This document shows positions 1 to 6,878 of a DNA stretch of 7,603 nt, piece by piece. Both the position numbers and the translations under genes were made by a program. The notes below the pieces were generated by a model. It was not told the origin of the DNA and searched no databases. It saw only the letters and a list, made by a program, of their open reading frames with translations. Position 1 is the stretch's first letter, and every line of letters begins with the position of its first letter. The stretch covers positions 1-7,603 of the forward strand of contig CAMOXX010000131.1 of NCBI GenBank assembly GCA_946629475.1, in the 5' to 3' direction. This DNA is from an uncultured Blautia sp. GTDB lineage: Bacteria; Bacillota; Clostridia; Lachnospirales; Lachnospiraceae.

Positions 1-797
1 TCCTTGACCCACTGCTCAAAGGCAACGACATATTTGGCCATATCCCAGACCTTTTCGATGGTTCCGCCGCCCTCGATATCGAAGGTGTCAAGAATATCCT
101 GAGCCTTGGCGCGGATGGCGTCCTCATCGGTGATATTGTCGGCGATTGCCCACATTTTTTCCCAGTCAAACTGTTTGGTATAGAGCCACATACGGTGGTA
201 CAGATTGGTTTCGTCGATATAAAGATCCATCATGCCGGGATACGGCCTTCCGATCTGGGCAAGATTGGTATCACGGAAACGCCTTCTGACCTGTGCTGCG
301 CGGCACCAGTCCTCGATTTCGGCCTGGACATAGGGGTCGCCGCCTTCCACAACACCGGTGATGACCGCGTGGCGTTTTCCGGCACGCTCAAGGTCAGCCA
401 CCATTTCGCCTACAGCACCGCAGGCATACAGTTCACCGAGCCATGTCGGTGTATCTGTTGTTGCATATTCCGGAGCGCGTTTCTTCTGTACGTTTACCAG
501 CACGACAGGAACATCAAGATCCCTTACCGCAGGCAGCATGTTGTAAGAAGTAGCGTAGGTGAGAAGCTGCAGGATTACCAGATCGACATCAGCTGTGCGG
601 AATTTATCCCCGGCAGCCATCGAGAGTTCCTTGGTTGTTACGATTCCGCCGTCAATCAGCTCAACGGTATCCGGAATGGTTTTTTTGAATGCTTCATACT
701 GGCCTTCGAATTCCGGAACGAGAGAGGGAAACTGCGGAAGATACGCGCCAAGCGCAATTGCGAATACACCGACTCGTGCTTTAGTATTAACTAACAT
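1..797 (-). CDS. L-arabinose/L-fucose isomerase family protein (partial, C-terminus off the left edge)
   Basis: The minus strand is open from an ATG at 797-795 to the window edge, giving 265 codons without a stop. A strong Shine-Dalgarno AGGAGGT (804-810) lies 6 nt upstream and fixes the start. The protein begins MLVNTKARVGVFAIALGAYL. It contains the stretch TYATSYNMLPAVRDLDVPVV (about residues 80-99), then GELYACGAVGEMVADLERAG (121-140) and TNLAQIGRPYPGMMDLYIDE (177-196). These are typical of the L-arabinose/L-fucose isomerase superfamily, cytoplasmic Mn-dependent aldose-ketose isomerases of about 470-500 residues. Only the N-terminal substrate-domain half is visible. The catalytic Glu/His residues of the family would lie beyond the edge, so activity and sugar specificity cannot be judged. 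It is transcribed divergently from the sensor operon. Family assignment is from sequence recognition; an uncharacterised family branch is possible. Confidence 0.85.
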   Translation of the reverse strand, partial: MLVNTKARVGVFAIALGAYLPQFPSLVPEFEGQYEAFKKTIPDTVELIDGGIVTTKELSMAAGDKFRTADVDLVILQLLTYATSYNMLPAVRDLDVPVVLVNVQKKRAPEYATTDTPTWLGELYACGAVGEMVADLERAGKRHAVITGVVEGGDPYVQAEIEDWCRAAQVRRRFRDTNLAQIGRPYPGMMDLYIDETNLYHRMWLYTKQFDWEKMWAIADNITDEDAIRAKAQDILDTFDIEGGGTIEKVWDMAKYVVAFEQWVK

Positions 798-826
798 ACA
801 GATACCTCCTATTTAGTGATGCTTCT

Positions 827-855
827 ATTATATAATAAGGGTTTGTGAAAAACAA
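827..855 (-). promoter_or_regulatory. Sigma-A-type promoter of the isomerase gene
   Basis: On the minus strand TTGTTT (855-850) and a perfect TATAAT (832-827) are separated by 17 bp. They lie about 30 nt upstream of the isomerase start codon, which gives a short leader containing the AGGAGGT site. Good match to the vegetative consensus; not experimentally shown. Confidence 0.7.
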
Positions 856-864
856 CCGTTTTCA
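846..864. promoter_or_regulatory. Palindromic operator candidate (LacI-family/cre-like) over the isomerase -35 box
   Basis: Read on the minus strand the sequence is TGAAAACGGTTGTTTTTCA. The arms TGAAAA and TTTTCA are perfectly inverted around a 7-nt centre, and AAAAC/GTTTT pair around GGTT. It covers the whole -35 hexamer (850-855), where a bound repressor would block RNA polymerase. The TGAAAACG half resembles cre sites and LacI-family sugar-repressor operators, but the spacing is longer than the 14-bp cre consensus. The regulator is therefore unidentified; a local sugar repressor is as likely as CcpA. Confidence 0.4.
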
Positions 865-920
865 TGCCTTTGAGGGCAGGAACTTCGTGTGTTTTTTCCG
901 ATAAGGCATGCAGAGGTCGC

Positions 921-949
921 TTGTAAATTGTTCCGGAATCATGTATGAT
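921..949 (+). promoter_or_regulatory. Sigma-A-type promoter of the SBP-sensor-SBP operon
   Basis: TTGTAA (921-926) and TATGAT (944-949) are separated by exactly 17 bp. Transcription would start near 956, leaving a leader of about 48 nt before the ATG at 1004. No hairpin or riboswitch is evident in that leader. The promoter also argues against upstream ATG codons at 908 or 941 as translation starts. No separate promoter is obvious before the next two genes. Confidence 0.65.
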
Positions 950-1003
950 GGGGCTGTAGTAAAGCTGGACTTGAATCTGATAGGAAGGACAAGGAAGGAA
1001 TTT

Positions 1004-1933
1004 ATGAAAAGAATGATCCGGTGCGAGGCAGTAATGGTTTTGCTCGTTTTACTTGCCTCTCCGGGCTGTCCTGTTTATGCGGAAGAAAATGGGGACAGCG
1101 TGTACACGGAGAACGAATGGAATTATGTAGAAGCGTCTCTGGATATTTCAGACGGAATTCCAGAGGATGCGTCCGGCAGGCTCCTTGCAATCAGGGAGGC
1201 CGGAAAGCTGACGGTAGCTACGGAGCCCTACTATGCTCCGCAGGAGTTTATCGATCCTGATCTGTCCGGGCAGGAGAAGTATCAGGGAGCCGATATGGAA
1301 CTTGCGCGGCGGATTGCAGAGCGCATGGGCGTGGAGCTGGAGATCGTCCCTCTGGAGTTTACAGAAGTGCTCGCCTCGGTCGAGGATGGGCTTTATGACC
1401 TGGCAATCTCCGGGCTTGCATACACCCCGGGCAGGGCCGGAAAGCTGGAGCTCTCCAAAGGGTACTATTTTGTTGATGGAGAAGAGGCCAACGGCCTGCT
1501 GGTGCGAAAAGAGACCCTGCCTGCGGTCCGCAGTCTGGAGGATCTGAAAGGGTGGAACATCGTCGCTCAAAAGGGATCCCTGCAGGAATCGCTGGGGGCG
1601 GAGAACATCCTTGTGTATCATGAGTTCCGCCGTGTCCCGTCGATCGGGGAGGTGTATGACTCTCTGGAATCGGGCAGTTCGGATGCCGGTATCGTGGACA
1701 TCGAAAATGCCGAAATATATATCCGGAATAATCCGGACTGCGATCTTGCCGTTGTTCCGGGAATCCGTTTTTCGATGGATGAGCAGTTCAAGGGCGACAG
1801 GGTCGCCGCGAAAAAGGATGAGATCATGCTGATCTGCTTTGTGAACGGTGTGATTGACGAAGTGGTGGAATCAGGGGAATACCGCGAATGGTTTGAAAAA
1901 TATACGGCATATGCCGCGGACCTGGGACTCTGA
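1004..1933 (+). CDS. Family-3 extracellular solute-binding protein (amino-acid type)
   Basis: This encodes a 309-residue exported binding protein. The ATG at 1004 follows a purine-rich GGAAGG (993-998). The frame stays open upstream to 908, but that part overlaps the promoter and lacks a signal peptide. Residues 1-26 form a signal peptide (MKRMIR, a hydrophobic core, then a VYA cleavage site). Residues from about 58 match the SBP_bac_3 fold: GKLTVATEPYYAPQEF (67-82), YQGADMELARRIAERMGVEL (93-112), the SGLAYTPGR segment (R144 at the position that usually holds the ligand carboxylate) and SDAGIVD (226-232, acidic residue usually contacting the ligand amino group). These suggest an amino acid or similar ligand, which is inference. 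C22 lies in SPGC, a poor lipobox. No permease or ATPase gene adjoins it. It is followed 35 bp later by the sensor gene, so a sensing role with that protein is plausible. Confidence 0.9.
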   Translation: MKRMIRCEAVMVLLVLLASPGCPVYAEENGDSVYTENEWNYVEASLDISDGIPEDASGRLLAIREAGKLTVATEPYYAPQEFIDPDLSGQEKYQGADMELARRIAERMGVELEIVPLEFTEVLASVEDGLYDLAISGLAYTPGRAGKLELSKGYYFVDGEEANGLLVRKETLPAVRSLEDLKGWNIVAQKGSLQESLGAENILVYHEFRRVPSIGEVYDSLESGSSDAGIVDIENAEIYIRNNPDCDLAVVPGIRFSMDEQFKGDRVAAKKDEIMLICFVNGVIDEVVESGEYREWFEKYTAYAADLGL

Positions 1934-1968
1934 CCGGATGATCTGATCTGCTTCGGGAGGTGAAGTGA

Positions 1969-4900
1969 ATGAAAAAGTGGAAGACCTGGCAGATTTTCCT
2001 TTTCACGGTCCTGTGCATACTTCTCAATCTTGGAGGAAGGATGGCTTTGAACCGGCTGAACTGGATGTTCTGGATGGATTCCTTCGGGACGGCTTTGTCG
2101 GCATACCTGGGAGGACCGGTCTGCGGGTGCATTGTGGGTGTTACCGGGAATCTCATCACCGGCATGATCAATCATACATCCTATGCATATGCGCTTACCA
2201 GCATAATCATCGGGACCATTGTAGGCCTGGCGGCGAAAAAGGACTACCTCTCCACATGGCTCGGAACCATGACAATCAGTGCAGTCACGGCACTGGGTTC
2301 CCTTTTGGTTTCGGTGCCGATCAACGTTTTGCTTTATGGAGGATCCACAGGCAATATGTGGGGAAACGGCGTCGTGAGCTTTTTGGAGGAGCATGGATGG
2401 CCCTGGATTCTTGCAGTGATTGTCGGCGCTTTTTATGTTGAATTTGTGGACAAATTTATCACACTGGTGCTGCTTTCTCTGCTGATCAGGATAACCCGGG
2501 CTGTGAATAACAGGAGAAGGGGAAAGGGCGGGAAGAACAAGGCGGAGGAATTTGGCCGTGTTTTCAGTGCTGTCCCCATATTTCTGGCACTGGCACTGCC
2601 GCTTTGTGCCCGGGATGCCTCGGCGGGAGCGCTTGAAAACGATTCAGTAGACTACAATGACTGCGTGCAGACTGTTTTCAGCAGCGCAAACGGGCTTCCG
2701 AGCGGGGAAGCCAACGATATAGCTGAAACCAATGACGGAATTCTGTGGGTCGGGACGTACGCCGGCCTGTACCGGTATAACGGCAGGGAGTTCCGGTGGA
2801 TGGATGAGTATGATTCAGTGCACAATGTGAACTGCCTCTATGTCGATGAGGAAGGAAGACTCTGGATCGGAACCAATGACAACGGCCTGTCCATCTGCAT
2901 CAATGAGAAAATTGAAAATGTGATTGACCAGTTGCACGGGCTGCCCTCCAATTCGGTACGGTCGATCGTGCGCGGCTCCGACGGCTTTTACTATGTGGGA
3001 ACCGCCAGCAGCATGCAGATTCTGTCACTGAACAACGGGCTGAAAAAAGTCGGAACGCTTCGGGAACTCAACAATGTGGACAAGACGGCGGCGGATGAAG
3101 AAGGACACGTCGCGGCAGTCACTACTGACGGGAGACTTTTTCTGCTTGGAGGCGGGCAGATCCTCAGCTCCCTCCAGCTTTCGGCAGAAGAGACATTCAC
3201 CTGCTGTACCTTTGATCCGGAGGGGTATCTTCTTGTCGGTACATCAGGGCCCCATATTTACACCTTTGACATATCCACCGGGCATTTTGTGACCAGAAGA
3301 GTGAGCCGGTGCAAAACCCTCTACGGCTTCAACGACCTCTATTTCCTTGAGAACGGTGAGATGTTCACTGCGGCGGAGAACGGGATCGGCTATTTTGACG
3401 TGAACCGCACATTTTATGTGGTGAATGCCAATGAGTTTAACAACTCGGTGGACAATATTCAGGTCGACTACCAGGGCAACCTGTGGTTTACATCCTCCCG
3501 GCTCGGTCTGCTCAGACTCGCGCAGTCGGCCTTTAAGGATGTATACAGCACGGTCGGAATGGAGGGCCGGGTTACAAATACAGTGACCAGATGGCAGAAC
3601 AGCTATTATATCGGGACGGACAACGGGCTTGATATCATTGACAGCGGCTGCCGCACACAGATCACAAACGAACTGTCGGAGAAGCTGGCCGGAACCCGGA
3701 TCCGCTGCATTACAACGGATGAATCGGGGACTCTGTGGATCTGTACCTACGGAAAAGGCCTTATGGAGGTAGAAGAGGACGGTACGGAGCATTACTACAA
3801 CACAGACTCCGGAACCGAGAGCAATAAATACCGGGTTGGAATAGCGCTTTCTGACGGGACTTTCCTGGCCGCGGGTGACAAGGAGCTGGACTGGATATCC
3901 GGACATGAAGTGACAAAAAGAATCCTGTTTTCCGACAGCCAGATTCGTTCCGTAATTCTGACGCTCACGGAGCTTGACGATGGCCGGATCCTCGCCGGGA
4001 CCGACGGGGACGGGCTTGCGGTAATCGAGGACGGGACGGTCACGGGCATACTTACCCGAAGCAAAAACGGTCTCAGCTCCGATGTGATTCTGCGCACCGT
4101 CAGGGATCCGAAATCCGAGGGTGTTTTTCTGGTGACCAGCAACGGGCTGTGTTTCCTGGAGGAGGATTTCAGCATCCGTACCATCGACAATTTTCCTTAC
4201 TTTAACAACTATGACATCTGGGTAAAGAACAGCGATACGCTGTTTGTGCTTTCCAGCGCAGGAATCTATGTGGTGAGCCGGGGAGACCTGGTGAACGATA
4301 CAGAGAATATGAACTGCGATCTTCTGGACTCCCGAAAAGGGCTGAACAGCGCGCTTACAGCCAATTCCTGGAATTATTCCGATGACAACGGGAACCTTTT
4401 CCTGTCGTGCGACCGGGGCATTTTTATTATGGATTCGGACCGCTATGCGATATCGACGAGATCCTACCGGATGAACCTGAATGCGATCCGCCTGGACAAT
4501 ATGCCTTACAAGCCGAGACGGAGCAGCGTGATCCAGGTGGGGAGGGGCGTCAGAAGAATCGAGCTTTTCCCGGAGATCATCAACTATTCTGTCGAGGATC
4601 CCAATGCGGGATACTTTATGGAGGGCATCGATGAGGAGTGGAACATCATGCCGCAGAGCGAGCTTTCCAGCATTGTATACACAAACATCCCGGGAGGCAC
4701 GTACCCCCTGCATATCGCCGTGTTTGACGACAGCGGGGAGAATATCCTTGAGGAACGTGTTTTTCAGGTGATAAAGGAAAAGGAAATCTACGACGAGAAA
4801 TGGTTTCTTGTATATATCCTGATTGTTGCCATGGCGTTTGTGGGCTGGGTTCCGTGGTTTTTCATGCAGCGGGCGCTCGAACGCGCGCGCCAGAAAATCC

Positions 4901-5538
4901 AGATGGGCAACGAGACCATCATGGCGATCGCCAATACTGTTGATGCGAAGGATGCCAGCACAAGCCAGCATTCCTACCGTGTTTCCGTATACGCGGTTCA
5001 GATTGCCCGCCGGATGGGATTCAAGGAGAAGGAATGCGAAAACCTGAGACAGGCTGCCCGGATGCATGACATCGGGAAGATCGGAATCCCCGACAGGGTG
5101 CTGAACAAGCCGGGCAGGCTGACCGATGAGGAGTACGCGGTCATGAAATCCCATGTGACCCGCGGCGGCGAAATCCTGAAGGGATTTACCCTGATTGAGC
5201 ATGTTGTGGAGGGAGCCTTGTATCACCATGAGCGCTATGACGGAAAGGGATACCCGAACGGGCTGAAGGGCGAGGAGATTCCGCTGTACGGCCGGATTAT
5301 TGCCGTTGCGGATGCGTTCGATGCCATGACGGCAAACCGTGTGTACCGAAAGCAGATGGACCTGGATTATGTGCTGGGTGAGATGCGGAAGGGGCGCGGA
5401 ACGCAGTTTGACCCGCAGTTCGTGGATATTCTGCTTCAGCTGATTGAGGAAGGAGAGATCGACGTCCAGGCAATGTACTCGACGATGCCGACAAAGGACG
5501 ATGTCGAAGCCTCCGGAAAACAGGAGGGCGGTTCATGA
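1969..5538 (+). CDS. Transmembrane propeller sensor with HD-GYP cyclic-di-GMP phosphodiesterase domain
   Basis: A 1189-residue protein; ATG at 1969 follows GGGAGGTGA (1955-1963). Domains in order: residues 7-175, five or six membrane segments resembling an ECF-transporter S component (e.g. ALTSIIIGTIVGLAAKK); 181-193, a basic, probably cytoplasmic linker; 198-218, a second signal-peptide-like helix ending ARDASAGA; about 240-823, some fourteen two-component-regulator propeller blades (repeating NGLPS and DGxLWVGT-like motifs), i.e. probably two seven-bladed propellers; about 862-935, a Y_Y_Y domain (YFMEGIDEEWN, YTNIPGGTYPLHI); 945-967, a membrane helix followed by basic residues; 976-1165, HD-GYP. 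The last has H1001, HDIGKIGIPD (1033-1042), H1062, HHERYDGKGYP (1086-1096) and ADAFDAMTANRVYR, so it looks catalytically intact. HD-GYP enzymes hydrolyse cyclic dinucleotides, mainly c-di-GMP. The output would be cytoplasmic and the ligand-binding part external. The ligand is unknown. It overlaps the next gene by ATGA. Confidence 0.92.
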   Translation: MKKWKTWQIFLFTVLCILLNLGGRMALNRLNWMFWMDSFGTALSAYLGGPVCGCIVGVTGNLITGMINHTSYAYALTSIIIGTIVGLAAKKDYLSTWLGTMTISAVTALGSLLVSVPINVLLYGGSTGNMWGNGVVSFLEEHGWPWILAVIVGAFYVEFVDKFITLVLLSLLIRITRAVNNRRRGKGGKNKAEEFGRVFSAVPIFLALALPLCARDASAGALENDSVDYNDCVQTVFSSANGLPSGEANDIAETNDGILWVGTYAGLYRYNGREFRWMDEYDSVHNVNCLYVDEEGRLWIGTNDNGLSICINEKIENVIDQLHGLPSNSVRSIVRGSDGFYYVGTASSMQILSLNNGLKKVGTLRELNNVDKTAADEEGHVAAVTTDGRLFLLGGGQILSSLQLSAEETFTCCTFDPEGYLLVGTSGPHIYTFDISTGHFVTRRVSRCKTLYGFNDLYFLENGEMFTAAENGIGYFDVNRTFYVVNANEFNNSVDNIQVDYQGNLWFTSSRLGLLRLAQSAFKDVYSTVGMEGRVTNTVTRWQNSYYIGTDNGLDIIDSGCRTQITNELSEKLAGTRIRCITTDESGTLWICTYGKGLMEVEEDGTEHYYNTDSGTESNKYRVGIALSDGTFLAAGDKELDWISGHEVTKRILFSDSQIRSVILTLTELDDGRILAGTDGDGLAVIEDGTVTGILTRSKNGLSSDVILRTVRDPKSEGVFLVTSNGLCFLEEDFSIRTIDNFPYFNNYDIWVKNSDTLFVLSSAGIYVVSRGDLVNDTENMNCDLLDSRKGLNSALTANSWNYSDDNGNLFLSCDRGIFIMDSDRYAISTRSYRMNLNAIRLDNMPYKPRRSSVIQVGRGVRRIELFPEIINYSVEDPNAGYFMEGIDEEWNIMPQSELSSIVYTNIPGGTYPLHIAVFDDSGENILEERVFQVIKEKEIYDEKWFLVYILIVAMAFVGWVPWFFMQRALERARQKIQMGNETIMAIANTVDAKDASTSQHSYRVSVYAVQIARRMGFKEKECENLRQAARMHDIGKIGIPDRVLNKPGRLTDEEYAVMKSHVTRGGEILKGFTLIEHVVEGALYHHERYDGKGYPNGLKGEEIPLYGRIIAVADAFDAMTANRVYRKQMDLDYVLGEMRKGRGTQFDPQFVDILLQLIEEGEIDVQAMYSTMPTKDDVEASGKQEGGS
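5522..5538 (+). promoter_or_regulatory. Ribosome binding site and ATGA stop/start overlap coupling the sensor to the BMP protein
   Basis: AGGAGGG (5522-5528) lies inside the last sensor codons, 6 nt before the ATG at 5535. That ATG overlaps the sensor stop codon TGA (5536-5538). This is a classic translational-coupling arrangement and implies the two proteins are made together in related amounts. Confidence 0.85.
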
Positions 5539-6725
5539 AAAAGGTTTATATCACGACACTTGTCGCTTCCTTCATGGTTTTTCTTGTTTTTGGCTTTTGC
5601 TTTTCATTTGGAAGGCAGACCGCCGGGAACGGCTCGGTCCGCGTGGGGTTTATCTATGAGAGTGACGGAAGCACTCCGTACACCTACAACTTTTCTCTTG
5701 CCGAGGAAGCCCTGATGGAGACATATCCCGGAAGAGTGGAAATCTATTCGCACAGCAATGTGCGGAATGATGATACCGCGGAACCGCTCGAAGAACTGGT
5801 CCGGAACGGATGCGGGATTATTTTTACGGACGGCTACAGCAGCCAGTTCCGGGCGGCGGCGGAAAAGCATCCGGAGGTAGAATTCTGCCAGGCTTCTTTT
5901 CAGGGAGCGATGGCTGGGAATCCACCCGAAAACTATCATACCTTTAAGGGAGAAGCCTATCAGGGAAGGTACGTCAGCGGTATTGTCGCCGGACTGAAGC
6001 TCTCCGAGATGATTCAGAACAGGGTGATCCGGGAGGATGAGGCCCTTGTGGGATATGTGGCAGCTTTTCCGACCGATGAGGTGATTTCCGGTTATACGGC
6101 ATTCCTTTTGGGCGTGCGCTCGGTATGCCCATCTGCCGTCATGCGGGTAAAATATATCAATACATGGGGCAGCTTCAGCCTTGAGAAAAAAACTGCCGAG
6201 GAGCTGATCGATGAGGGGTGCCGCATGATCTGCCAGCATACCGACACGATCGGGCCGGCGGTTGCCTGTGAGGATGGTTTTATCAGGCATCCGGTTTATC
6301 ATGTGGGCTACAACAAAAATATGATCGATGTTGCCCCGTCCACCTCGCTCACAAGCACCTGCATCAACTGGACGCCCTATATTGTGGATGCTGTCGGGGC
6401 GGTTCTGGAAGGGAAAAAGATCGAGGAGACAGTTCCCGGGAAGGTCCACGGGAATGACATGAGTGCGGGCTTTGACCTGGGATGGGTGGAGATGCTCGAA
6501 CTGAACACCCAGATCGCGGCTCATGATACGCAGGAGCAGGTGGACCGGGCGATCGAAGGGCTGAAAAAAGGCAAAATTCAGGTGTTTAAAGGAGACTATA
6601 CCGGAGTGAATCCGCTGGATGAGAGCGATACCATCGACCTGAATCAGGGCTATATTGAGAACCGGGACGATTCGTCCCCGTCCTTTCACTATATTCTGGA
6701 CGACGTCATAACGGTGGAGAAGTAG
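5535..6725 (+). CDS. BMP/Med-family solute-binding protein
   Basis: A 396-residue protein whose start is fixed by AGGAGGG and the ATGA overlap. Residues 1-25 are a basic then hydrophobic export segment. C22 sits in VFGFC, with Phe instead of Gly/Ala/Ser before it, so it is not a usual lipobox; a membrane anchor or ordinary secretion is possible. The rest fits the BMP (PnrA/TmpC/Med) fold: VRVGFIYE (35-42), GIIFTDGYSSQFRAAAEKHP (94-113, the usual position for a conserved search loop), EAYQGRYVSGIVAGLKL (140-156), QHTDTIGPAVACEDG (234-248), VGYNKNM (257-263) and APSTSLTSTCINW (267-279). Many family members bind nucleosides for ABC uptake, but no transporter genes are present here. B. subtilis Med is a BMP-family precedent for a regulatory role. 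Tight coupling to the HD-GYP sensor suggests a sensing subunit, which is inference. Confidence 0.9.
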   Translation: MKKVYITTLVASFMVFLVFGFCFSFGRQTAGNGSVRVGFIYESDGSTPYTYNFSLAEEALMETYPGRVEIYSHSNVRNDDTAEPLEELVRNGCGIIFTDGYSSQFRAAAEKHPEVEFCQASFQGAMAGNPPENYHTFKGEAYQGRYVSGIVAGLKLSEMIQNRVIREDEALVGYVAAFPTDEVISGYTAFLLGVRSVCPSAVMRVKYINTWGSFSLEKKTAEELIDEGCRMICQHTDTIGPAVACEDGFIRHPVYHVGYNKNMIDVAPSTSLTSTCINWTPYIVDAVGAVLEGKKIEETVPGKVHGNDMSAGFDLGWVEMLELNTQIAAHDTQEQVDRAIEGLKKGKIQVFKGDYTGVNPLDESDTIDLNQGYIENRDDSSPSFHYILDDVITVEK

Positions 6726-6731
6726 TGTAAC

Positions 6732-6853
6732 TGCATTCCTCGTTTGGGGCGTCCATCCGCACCCCTCACTCGGAATGCTGTGCATTCCTCGTTTGGGGCG
6801 TCCATCCGCACCCCTCACTCGGAATGCTGTGCATTCCTCGTTTGGGGCGTCCA
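6732..6853. repeat. Tandem 49-bp palindromic repeat, two full copies plus a 24-bp partial copy
   Basis: Copy 1 is 6732-6780, copy 2 is 6781-6829 and a partial third copy is 6830-6853. All aligned positions are identical. Each unit starts with GCATTCC and ends with its inverse GGAATGC. Inside it GGGGCG can pair with CG-CA-CCCC around a TCCATC loop, so a unit can fold on itself. Across each unit junction GGAATGC-TGT-GCATTCC is also a perfect palindrome (6772-6788 and 6821-6837), giving a competing fold. The block starts 7 nt after the BMP stop codon. There are no spacers. It resembles REP/BIME-type intergenic repeats; no transposase gene is in the window and the origin is unknown. Confidence 0.9.
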
Positions 6854-6878
6854 GAGACGCTTCGCGTCTTGGCCGCCC
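6844..6878. repeat. Hairpin replacing the second half of the third repeat unit
   Basis: The third copy departs from the 49-bp repeat after GGGGCGTCCA and continues into a different stem. AGACGC (6855-6860) pairs with GCGTCT (6864-6869) around TTC. CCA (6851-6853) pairs with TGG (6870-6872) past a one-base bulge, and the GGG and CG of the repeat pair with CG and CCC at 6874-6878. It abuts the next, larger hairpin, sharing CCC at 6876-6878. Confidence 0.65.

Noticed and set aside
195..794. Plus-strand open frame of 199 codons
   Set aside because: It is opposite the isomerase gene, which has conserved family motifs, a strong RBS and a promoter on the minus strand.
865..897. Small hairpin TGCC-TTTGAG-GGCA with a later T6 run as a terminator between the divergent genes
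   Set aside because: The stem is only about four to six weak pairs, the T-run lies well after it, and no gene ends there.
908..1003. Upstream ATG codons (908, 941) as the start of the first binding protein
   Set aside because: They overlap the promoter hexamers at 921-949. The signal peptide begins at the ATG at 1004, which has a purine-rich RBS.
956..1003. Cyclic-di-GMP riboswitch in front of the sensor operon
   Set aside because: The leader is only about 48 nt and I see no GEMM-type conserved core in it.
2541..2560. Shine-Dalgarno-like GGCGGAGG followed by GTG as an internal start for the propeller sensor
   Set aside because: The GTG at 2558-2560 is out of frame with the sensor (the in-frame codons are CGT, GTT), so it cannot start a separate sensor protein.
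3244..5229. Long minus-strand open frame of 661 codons inside the sensor gene
   Set aside because: It is antisense to the propeller, Y_Y_Y and HD-GYP coding sequence. Its translation shows no recognisable domain, and the plus frame carries clear conserved motifs throughout.
6732..6853. CRISPR array
   Set aside because: The copies are directly adjacent with no unique spacers, and no cas genes are present.
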